Assembly (NCBI RefSeq): GCF_002939865.1
Contig: NZ_MDEE01000001.1
Coordinates: 1-64,000, forward strand
From: Xanthomonas dyei
GTDB lineage: Bacteria > Pseudomonadota > Gammaproteobacteria > Xanthomonadales > Xanthomonadaceae
Direction: 5' to 3'
Length of the DNA: 64,000 nucleotides
The notes under the pieces were generated by a model. The model did no database searches and was not told where the DNA came from. It saw only the letters and a program-made list of their open reading frames with translations. A program made the position numbers and the translations under genes. Of the stretch, positions 57,744-64,000 are shown in pieces (the first letter of the stretch is position 1; each line of letters starts with the position of its first letter).

Positions 57744-58726
57744 ATGCCATGACCAACCACGCATCGCCTGCCCGTACCTTCGGCTGGCTGCTCAAACGCG
57801 AATACTGGGAACACCGCGGCGGCTTCGTCTGGGCGCAGGTGATCACCGGCGGCATCGCGGTGTTCTTTGCGCTGCTGGGCGCGGTGATCGGCGCGATCAG
57901 CGCACGTCGCAACATGACCGGCGACAGCATCCGGATGGACGATCTGGCCGAATACACGCGCACCCTGGGCCAGGTCGGCGATGGACTGCTGCTCGGCGGC
58001 ATCGGCATCGCCTCGGTGGTCCTGGCGTTCGTGGTGTTCTTCTACGCGCTTGGCAGCCTTTACGACGATCGACGCGACCGCAGCGTGCTGTTCTGGAAAT
58101 CGTTGCCGGTGTCCGACGTACAGACCGTATTGTCCAAGGCCGCCTGGGCCTTGCTGCTGGCGCCGCTGATTTCCATCGTGATCGGGACGGCGGTCGGCCT
58201 GGCGTTATGGTTGATCGCCATCGTTGGCGCATCGATCGCAGGCGTGCCCAGCCCCTGGGCGATGGCCACCCACTCGCATCCGTTCGCGTTGCTGTGGCTG
58301 CTGTTGAAGACCGTGCCGATGAGCCTGTTGTGGTCGTTGCCGACCATCGGCTGGCTGATGTTCTGCTCGGCCTGGGCCGGCAGCAAGCCGTTCCTGTGGG
58401 CAGTGCTGTTTCCGCTACTGGCCTGCGTGATGTTGAGCATTCTGGCAGCGATGCCTGGCGTGTCGCTGCCGATTGGCGACATCTGGTACATCGTTGGCTA
58501 TCGCGGCCTGCTCAGCGCCCTGCCAGGCACGTGGTCGCCGCTTGCCGTCAGCGGCAACCTGGATAGCAGCGCGATGAAGAACCCCAGCGACCTGGTGCAA
58601 TGGGCGTTGCAGCACACCGACAGTTCGCGGGTCTATGGCGACCCCGACATCTGGATCGGTGCCGCCATCGGCATCGCGCTGATCGCCGCTTCCATCTATC
58701 TGCGCCGTCGGCGCTCCGAAGCCTGA
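57740..58726 (+). CDS. ABC transporter permease
   Basis: A 328-residue membrane protein with six to seven hydrophobic segments (for example VITGGIAVFFALLGAVIGAI, GIGIASVVLAFVVFFYALGS, WALLLAPLISIVIGTAVGLALW). It resembles ABC-2-type permeases: the segment DDRRDRSVLFWKSLPVSD following the second span is a common mark of that family. No extracytoplasmic binding protein is encoded nearby, so it is more likely an exporter. Confidence 0.85.
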   Translation: MNAMTNHASPARTFGWLLKREYWEHRGGFVWAQVITGGIAVFFALLGAVIGAISARRNMTGDSIRMDDLAEYTRTLGQVGDGLLLGGIGIASVVLAFVVFFYALGSLYDDRRDRSVLFWKSLPVSDVQTVLSKAAWALLLAPLISIVIGTAVGLALWLIAIVGASIAGVPSPWAMATHSHPFALLWLLLKTVPMSLLWSLPTIGWLMFCSAWAGSKPFLWAVLFPLLACVMLSILAAMPGVSLPIGDIWYIVGYRGLLSALPGTWSPLAVSGNLDSSAMKNPSDLVQWALQHTDSSRVYGDPDIWIGAAIGIALIAASIYLRRRRSEA

Positions 58727-58735
58727 GGACACCCC

Positions 58736-59560
58736 ATGCGCCTGCCTTTGACCCTGGCCATCCTGTTCGCATTGCCCGGCACCGCAGTGGCCGAGGAGCA
58801 GTGCAAATTCTCCGAGCCACGCAGCCTGGAGCTGCAGCTTGCGGGAGTGAAATCGGTGTTGTTCGACGTCGGTTCCAACGACCTGCACCTGGACGCGGCG
58901 CCCGGCAGTGGCAGCCGTCTGCACGGCCGCGCCTGTGCGGCCAAGGCCGATGGGCTCAAGAGCCTGACCGTCACCCAGAAGCGGGTTGGCGACCGGCTGG
59001 TGGTGACGCTGGCGGACGACCGCCTGCTGCGTATGTCCGTCGGCGAAAACTATTCGTATCTGGACCTGCGCGGCAGCGTGCCCAATCACCTGCTGGTGCA
59101 GTTGGATGTGGGCTCCGGCGATGCCGACATCACCGGCGCCGCTGCAGTGAGTGCGGATGTCGGCTCCGGCGATGTGGCCATTCGCCATAGCAAAGGGCGA
59201 GTCACCGCCAAGGTGGGCTCGGGCGACATCGAAATGGAAGACATCGGCGCGCTCCGTGTCCTGGCCGTGGGCTCGGGCGATCTGAAGGCCAAGCAGATCC
59301 ACGGGGCGGCGGAGATCGGCAAGGTGGGCTCGGGCGACGTCACGCTGCGCGATGTGGCCGGCAGCATCAAGGTCGGCACGATCGGGTCCGGCGATATGGA
59401 GCTCAACGGCGTGCGGGGAAACATCACCGTCGAGGCGATCAATTCCGGCACGCTCAACGTGCGTAAAGTGAGCGGCGATGTGAGCGTTGCACGCAATGGC
59501 AGCGGCGATATCAATGTCAAGGACGTCGCCGGCACCACGCGCGTGCCGGGCGAGCGCTGA
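58736..59560 (+). CDS. Exported DUF4097/DUF2807-like beta-solenoid protein
   Basis: A 274-residue exported protein with signal peptide MRLPLTLAILFALPGTAVA. The second half is a regular beta repeat of about 19 residues with recurring VGSGD (DVGSGDADI, DVGSGDVAI, KVGSGDIEM, AVGSGDLKA, KVGSGDVTL, TIGSGDMEL). This is the pattern of putative auto-transporter adhesin head-like domains. It follows the permease by 9 bases and is probably co-transcribed. Role unknown; it may be an envelope sensor or scaffold. Confidence 0.85.
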   Translation: MRLPLTLAILFALPGTAVAEEQCKFSEPRSLELQLAGVKSVLFDVGSNDLHLDAAPGSGSRLHGRACAAKADGLKSLTVTQKRVGDRLVVTLADDRLLRMSVGENYSYLDLRGSVPNHLLVQLDVGSGDADITGAAAVSADVGSGDVAIRHSKGRVTAKVGSGDIEMEDIGALRVLAVGSGDLKAKQIHGAAEIGKVGSGDVTLRDVAGSIKVGTIGSGDMELNGVRGNITVEAINSGTLNVRKVSGDVSVARNGSGDINVKDVAGTTRVPGER

Positions 59561-59592
59561 TCACTTCATCCACGATTCGAAGGGGACTGCTG

Positions 59593-60126
59593 ATGAAATC
59601 ATTTCTCTCTGCGGTGTTGGTCGGTGCACTGCTGGTTGGCTGCGGCAGGCCAGAGGTCGCCGTCGACGGCTCGGCGCACATCCAGGGCAGCGGCGTGACG
59701 TTCGATGGCAAGCGCCTGACGCTCAAGCGCGACACCTTGCCTGCTGCCACCATCGGCATGGATGGCACGCTCAGCATCGGGGGCAAGCCGGTGGCCCTGA
59801 ACGATGCACAGCGCCAGGCAATGCGCGGCTATTACGCGCAGGTGCACGCGGTGGCCAACAAGGGCATCGACATCGGCACGCAGGGCGCCGCGTTCGGTGC
59901 GCATGCCGCGGGCGAAGCGCTCAAGGGCGTGCTCAGCGGCAACGTGGAGAAGATGGGCGACAAGATCCAGGCCGACGGCGAAGCCTTCAAGCAAAACGCC
60001 CTGCGCATCTGCGACCAGCTGGGCAAGCTACGCACCGCCCAGGACGCCGCCGTGCAGCTGGTGCCGGCGTTTGCGCCTTACTCCACCCTCACCCAGCACG
60101 ACGTCGACGATTGCCGTAAAGAATGA
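59593..60126 (+). CDS. YggN-like DUF2884 lipoprotein
   Basis: A 177-residue lipoprotein; the signal ends LLVGC. DUF2884-type features are a beta-rich first half with GSGVTFDGKRLTLKRDTLPAATIG, then helical GYYAQVHAVANKGIDIG and a C-terminal DVDDCRKE. Function unknown. It lies 32 bases after the DUF4097 gene, in the same direction. Confidence 0.8.
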   Translation: MKSFLSAVLVGALLVGCGRPEVAVDGSAHIQGSGVTFDGKRLTLKRDTLPAATIGMDGTLSIGGKPVALNDAQRQAMRGYYAQVHAVANKGIDIGTQGAAFGAHAAGEALKGVLSGNVEKMGDKIQADGEAFKQNALRICDQLGKLRTAQDAAVQLVPAFAPYSTLTQHDVDDCRKE

Positions 60127-60332
60127 CGGGGGCCACAGCAGCTGCGTCGTCGCCGACAAGTGCAGCGGCTGTCAGCAACCCAAAGACGCGCGGGATCATG
60201 CGGTTTTTGGGCGCACGCCATGGCGCAGAGGCGGGACCTGCGACATTTTGTCAGCCGGTCCGGCTGGCCGCCGCGCTGATCGATAGCGCGGGGGCGGATT
60301 ACACTAGACGCTTCCCACGACCGATCGACCCC

Positions 60333-60755
60333 ATGAACAAGTTCGTGATGCTCTGCATGGCGCTGCTGCTGTGCACCCTTGCCGCCTGTGGCGACCAGTC
60401 GTCCCGTCGCGCCGAACGCGGCAAGCCGCGCGTTGCCATCACCACCCAGTCGGTGATGATCCGCCGCCCGCCGGCTGCCAATGCGGAAATCACGCCCGAC
60501 GGCACGCTCAAGATCGACGATATCGCGCTGCCGCAGAAGGAACCGACCCGCGCCAAGCTGCAGTTGCTGTTCGGGCATTTGCAGATGCTGCGCCAGCAGG
60601 CCGTCAATGCCGCTGGCGCGGACCCCGAGTACAAGTCGATCAAGCTGACCGCCACGCCGGAGATCCAAACGCTCAGCAACGAATTGCTGGATGAAATCCC
60701 GTCGCTGCAGCCGTACCGCGAAAGTTTCGGCAACGTGCAGGCCGAGCGGCACTGA
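60333..60755 (+). CDS. Small lipoprotein, unknown
   Basis: A 140-residue lipoprotein beginning MNKFVMLCMALLLCTLAAC, with a lipobox ending in the acylated cysteine. The mature part has a short beta-like stretch (AEITPDGTLKIDDIALPQKE) resembling that of the preceding DUF2884 protein, then a helix (RAKLQLLFGHLQMLRQQAV). Not recognised by name; possibly a paralog-like partner of the YggN-type protein. ATG 60333 is chosen for the signal; the frame is open from 60123. Confidence 0.75.
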   Translation: MNKFVMLCMALLLCTLAACGDQSSRRAERGKPRVAITTQSVMIRRPPAANAEITPDGTLKIDDIALPQKEPTRAKLQLLFGHLQMLRQQAVNAAGADPEYKSIKLTATPEIQTLSNELLDEIPSLQPYRESFGNVQAERH

Positions 60756-60814
60756 GTATTAGCGAAGCCGCGCGAAAACGCTGATTCGCAAGAACGGAAG
60801 GCTAGAACCCAGGA

Positions 60815-60881
60815 TAGGAGCGCGCCCGAGCGCGACGGGGCTTTATCGACAACGCCCCCATCGCGCCCAGGTGCGCTCCTA
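60815..60881. terminator. Hairpin between convergent genes
   Basis: An imperfect palindrome (arms begin TAGGAGCGCGCCC and end GGTGCGCTCCTA) with a TTTATCGA centre, between the lipoprotein stop (60755) and the fumC stop (60905). It belongs to the same palindrome family as 45932-45999. Confidence 0.7.
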
Positions 60882-60904
60882 CGCACACACGCACATTGCG
60901 GTGA

Positions 60905-62311
60905 TCAGCCACCGCCGCCACTGCTTCCGGCCTGGATGCCACCACGCGTCAGTGCAGCAGGATCCAGCAAACGGCGCAGGTCCGCTTCGCTGAGCCCGCT
61001 GTCTTCCAGCGCCACCTCCAGCACGGGGCGTTGTTCCTTGTAGGCGCGCTTGGCGATGGCTGCGGCTTTTTCGTACCCGATGATCGGGTTGAGTGCGGTG
61101 ACCAGGATCGGATTGCGGTCCAATGCCTCGCGCACGCGGTCCTGACGCACCTTCAATCCGGCGATGGCGGTATCGGCCAACAGGCGCGACACGTTGCCCA
61201 GCAGGGTGATCGAATCCAGCAGGTTGTATGCGATCAACGGCAGCGTCACGTTCAACTGGAAGTTGCCGGTCTGCCCCGCCACGGTGATCGCGGTGTGGTG
61301 GCCGATGACCTGCGCGCAGGCCATCACGGTCGCCTCGGGAATCACCGGGTTGACCTTGCCCGGCATGATCGAGCTGCCCGGCTGCAGCGCCGGCAATTCG
61401 ATCTCGCCCAGGCCCGCCAACGGGCCGGCGTTCATCCAGCGCAGATCGTTGGCGATCTTGATCAGCGCCACCGCCAGCGCGTTGAGCTGGCCGGACAATT
61501 CCACCGCATCGTCCTGCGCGGCCAGGCCTTCGAACTTGTTTTCCGCGCTCTCGAACTTGGCGCCGCTCAGGCTCGACAGAGCCTTGGCCACCTTGCCGCC
61601 GAAGCGTGGGTCGGCGTTGACGCCGGTCCCGATCGCGGTGCCGCCCAGCGGCAGACGGCGCAGCCGCTTGAGCGCATCGTCGAGCCGGTCCTGCGCCGAA
61701 CGCAATTGCGCAGACCAAGCCCCGAATTCCTGCCCGAACGTCAGCGGCATCGCATCCATCAAATGCGTCCGGCCGGTCTTGACGATCTTGTCCAGCGACC
61801 TGGCGCGCTTGTCGATGGTCTTGCGCAGATGCTTGAGCGCCGGCTGCAGGTGTTCCTGCACCGCAAGCAACGCCGACACACGGATCGCGGTGGGCACCAC
61901 ATCGTTGGAACTCTGGCCGAGATTGACGTGATCGTTGGGATGCACCGCGTCCTTGCCGGCGCGCGTGGCCAGTGTGGCAATCACCTCGTTGGCATTCATG
62001 TTGGACGAGGTACCCGAGCCGGTCTGATACACATCGATCGGAAACTGCGCGTCATGCGTGCCGTCGGCGACCTGCAATGCCGCGGCCTGCACGGTCTTGC
62101 TGATCGACTTCGGCAACAGCCCGAGCTCGGCATTGACACCGGCGGCGGCGGCCTTGATCAACCCCAGCGCGCGAATGAAGCCGCGCGGCATCGGCTGACC
62201 AGACACCGGAAAATTCTGCACGGCGCGCTGGGTCTGCGCGCCCCATAACGCATCGGCGGGCACCTGCAATTCGCCCATGCTGTCGTGTTCGGTCCTGAAA
62301 CGTTCGCTCAT
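60905..62311 (-). CDS. fumC: Class II fumarate hydratase
   Basis: A 468-residue fumarase (E. coli FumC 467) of the TCA cycle, interconverting fumarate and malate without an iron-sulfur cluster. Seen are FPIDVYQTGSGTSSNMNANE near residues 90-109, the TGRTHLMDAMPLTFGQEF block near 182-199 with the catalytic histidine, and the family signature GSSIMPGKVNP. The extra C-terminal tail AGSSGGGG is unusual. Start MSERFRTEHD at 62311. Confidence 0.97.
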   Translation of the reverse strand: MSERFRTEHDSMGELQVPADALWGAQTQRAVQNFPVSGQPMPRGFIRALGLIKAAAAGVNAELGLLPKSISKTVQAAALQVADGTHDAQFPIDVYQTGSGTSSNMNANEVIATLATRAGKDAVHPNDHVNLGQSSNDVVPTAIRVSALLAVQEHLQPALKHLRKTIDKRARSLDKIVKTGRTHLMDAMPLTFGQEFGAWSAQLRSAQDRLDDALKRLRRLPLGGTAIGTGVNADPRFGGKVAKALSSLSGAKFESAENKFEGLAAQDDAVELSGQLNALAVALIKIANDLRWMNAGPLAGLGEIELPALQPGSSIMPGKVNPVIPEATVMACAQVIGHHTAITVAGQTGNFQLNVTLPLIAYNLLDSITLLGNVSRLLADTAIAGLKVRQDRVREALDRNPILVTALNPIIGYEKAAAIAKRAYKEQRPVLEVALEDSGLSEADLRRLLDPAALTRGGIQAGSSGGGG

Positions 62312-62598
62312 CTGTCTTCTCCGCACAGTGTTGGATTGTGGTGACGCAATGGCTGGCAGCGGGCGCACCCACGCTTGCGAGGGTCACTACGATACTCGCT
62401 GTCAGCGTTGCAACGATGTCATCGCGGCGCGTGGACTAGACTCACTGCTGATCCATACGAGGTACCACGCCGCCATGGGCGACGACCCTGACTGTAGAAA
62501 CGCACTGCGCGCGCGCTGCTTCGCTGCACCCCGCACCACCACGCAAATGCCTGCATTGATGCATTCACCCGCCGCACCTGCAACGCGCGGAGGCGACC

Positions 62599-63921
62599 AT
62601 GCTCGGTAATGTGCTGCTGTTGATCGTCGCGCTGTTGCTGGTGCTGTTGAACGGATTCTTCGTTGCCGCCGAATTCGCCCTGGTCAAACTGCGGGACACC
62701 CAGGCGGTGGGGCTGGCACAGACCCATGGCTGGCGCGGGCGTCTGCTGCTGGGGGTGCACGCGCATCTGGATGCGTATCTGTCGGCATGCCAGCTCGGCA
62801 TCACCCTGGCATCGCTGGGATTGGGCTGGGTCGGCGAACCTGCATTCGCGCATCTGCTGCAGCCGTTGTTCGATGTGCTGGGCATGTCCGAGGACGCTGC
62901 GCAGTTCACCGCCCTGGCAATCGCCTTCAGCCTGATTTCGTTCCTGCACATCGTGCTGGGCGAACTGGCGCCCAAGACCATGGCGATCCGGCGCCCGGAG
63001 CGCATGTCGTTGTGGACGGCCGCGCCGTTGTACGTTTTTTACTGGGCGATGTACCCGGCAATCTGGGTACTCAACACCAGCGCCAACCGGCTGCTGCGCC
63101 TGCTGGGCTGGGGCGATGTGGAGCACCAGTCGCACCGCTATTCGCGCGAAGAACTCAAGCTGATCGTCGGGCGCCAGGACCCCAACGCGCCCACCGCCGA
63201 TCATGGGTTGACGCTGATGAGCCATGCGCTGGAACTGCCGGATCTGGTGGCCGGCGACCTGATGCGCCCCCGCGAGCATATGCGCAGCTTGCGCGAGGGC
63301 ATGAACCTGGACGCGGTGCTGGCCGAATTCAGCGAGTCGCGCTACAGCCGCTACCCCTGGTTCGACGCCGATGGCGAACAGGTGCTGGGCATCCTGCATA
63401 CCAAGGATTTGCTGGTGGCGATGGCGCGCGGCCAGGACCTGGACGACCTGCGTCCGTTGCTGCGTCCACCCACCCTGTTGCCGCTGGAAACCCCCATCCC
63501 CAGCGCGCTGGAGCAGTTCCGCACCGGTACCACCCATCTGGCGCTGTGCGTGGAGGACGAAGGCCGCATCCTGGGCTTCTTTACCCTGGAAGACCTGCTG
63601 GAAGTGGTGGTCGGCGAGATCGAGGACGAGCACCGCCATGTGGTGCGCGACGCTCCGGTGCGCAGCCAGGACGGCTCGCTGCTGGTCGCCGGCAGCACCT
63701 CGATCTTCCGCCTGGAACGCTTGCTGGGCCAGGACCTGAGCGCCCCGGACCATATCAATTCGGTCGGCGGGCTGATCGTGCATCAGCTGCAGCGGCTGCC
63801 AGAAGAAGGCGAAACCCTGGAACTGGACGGCCACGCGCTGATCGTACGGCGCATGGCCGGCCACCGCATCCAGGCGGTGACGGTGCGGCCGGTGGGCGAA
63901 GCGGGCGTAGGGGCGGCGTAG
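62599..63921 (+). CDS. HlyC/CorC-family membrane protein with CBS pair
   Basis: A 440-residue protein. An N-terminal CNNM (DUF21) membrane domain of three to four spans (VLLLIVALLLVLLNGFFVAAE) contains CQLGITLASLGLGWVGEPA. Two CBS domains (about 200-330) include FFTLEDLLEVVVGEIEDEHR, and a C-terminal CorC/HlyC domain ends RIQAVTV. The family is linked to Mg or Co efflux or magnesium homeostasis. GGAGG 7 bases before the ATG (62591) supports the start. Divergent from fumC, with 287 bases between. Confidence 0.9.
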   Translation: MLGNVLLLIVALLLVLLNGFFVAAEFALVKLRDTQAVGLAQTHGWRGRLLLGVHAHLDAYLSACQLGITLASLGLGWVGEPAFAHLLQPLFDVLGMSEDAAQFTALAIAFSLISFLHIVLGELAPKTMAIRRPERMSLWTAAPLYVFYWAMYPAIWVLNTSANRLLRLLGWGDVEHQSHRYSREELKLIVGRQDPNAPTADHGLTLMSHALELPDLVAGDLMRPREHMRSLREGMNLDAVLAEFSESRYSRYPWFDADGEQVLGILHTKDLLVAMARGQDLDDLRPLLRPPTLLPLETPIPSALEQFRTGTTHLALCVEDEGRILGFFTLEDLLEVVVGEIEDEHRHVVRDAPVRSQDGSLLVAGSTSIFRLERLLGQDLSAPDHINSVGGLIVHQLQRLPEEGETLELDGHALIVRRMAGHRIQAVTVRPVGEAGVGAA

Positions 63922-63956
63922 AATATCGGCCCCGCCAGCTTCCCAGTGCCCTCCCC

Positions 63957-64000
63957 ATGTCGGATTCCGCCCTGCTCGCCCTGTCCCCGCTCGACGGCCG
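63957..64000 (+). CDS. purB: Adenylosuccinate lyase, N-terminal fragment
   Basis: The last 44 bases encode MSDSALLALSPLDG and continue beyond the window. ALSPLDGRY is the near-universal N-terminus of PurB, which acts twice in purine synthesis. The gene is cut by the window edge. Confidence 0.75.
   Translation, partial: MSDSALLALSPLDG

Overview
The window is a dense, high-GC stretch of a gammaproteobacterial chromosome, almost certainly a Xanthomonas. Supporting signs are the protein sequences (a split metH, a phosphate porin followed by two pstS genes, UDP-glucose dehydrogenase next to slyX, a periplasmic Cys glutathione peroxidase), families of short intergenic repeats, and an IS5-type end at the left edge. 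There is no prophage, CRISPR array, rRNA operon or large genomic island. One tRNA gene, tRNA-Leu(CAG), is present.

Layout. 1-89: end of an IS5-family element. 139-6913 (minus): spermidine-synthase-like protein, 5'-nucleotidase, NAD kinase, the 23S rRNA methyltransferase RlmKL and an ABC-F ATPase. 7427-10117 (minus): a methyltransferase and a tightly overlapped MOSC / hydrolase / GNAT trio. 10141-16315: an AmpD-like amidase, a DUF1684 lipoprotein, sulfurtransferase plus DUF1289-NUDIX, a divergent FKBP, and a crotonase / small protein / endonuclease III unit. 16707-19413 (minus): SulP transporter and beta-carbonic anhydrase, then a small secreted protein. 19730-27255 (plus): phosphate acquisition block, porin, pstS, pstS, pstC, pstA, pstB, phoU, with PhoB-box-like direct repeats before the porin and each pstS. 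27381-36892: a broken RcnB-like gene, RNase T, a large sensor diguanylate cyclase, RlmB, a GFA protein, RNase R and tRNA-Leu. 37328-40489 (minus): tandem-SGNH hydrolase, a duplicated acyl-CoA dehydrogenase tail and the intact dehydrogenase.

40582-45892 (plus) is the methionine locus: a SahR-like ArsR-methyltransferase regulator with a 30-bp palindrome touching its start codon, metH split into two genes, and between them a 132-codon ORF made of 57-bp palindromic repeats, joined to both halves by 4-base or shorter stop/start overlaps. Repeat sequence also forms the regulator/metH1 junction and sits in frame inside metH2. 46046-50756 (minus) is a hexose operon (LacI regulator, FucP/GluP-type transporter, fructokinase, mannose-isomerase-like epimerase) headed by a perfect 18-bp palindrome. 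50870-56122 (minus): a predicted outer-membrane protein, DUF2058, SlyX, UDP-glucose dehydrogenase, a two-FKBP_N isomerase and glutathione peroxidase. 56258-60755 (plus): a YtrA-like GntR / ABC transporter operon with a DUF4097 protein and two lipoproteins. The end holds fumC, a CorC/HlyC-type membrane protein and the start of purB.

The most unusual material is the repeat-driven remodelling of the sahR-metH locus. Other points are several repeat families filling the gene-free gaps, small gene decay events (RcnB-like frameshift, acyl-CoA dehydrogenase remnant), and unusual fusions (DUF1289-NUDIX, tandem SGNH, double FKBP_N). Family names are assigned by reading motifs, not by database search.
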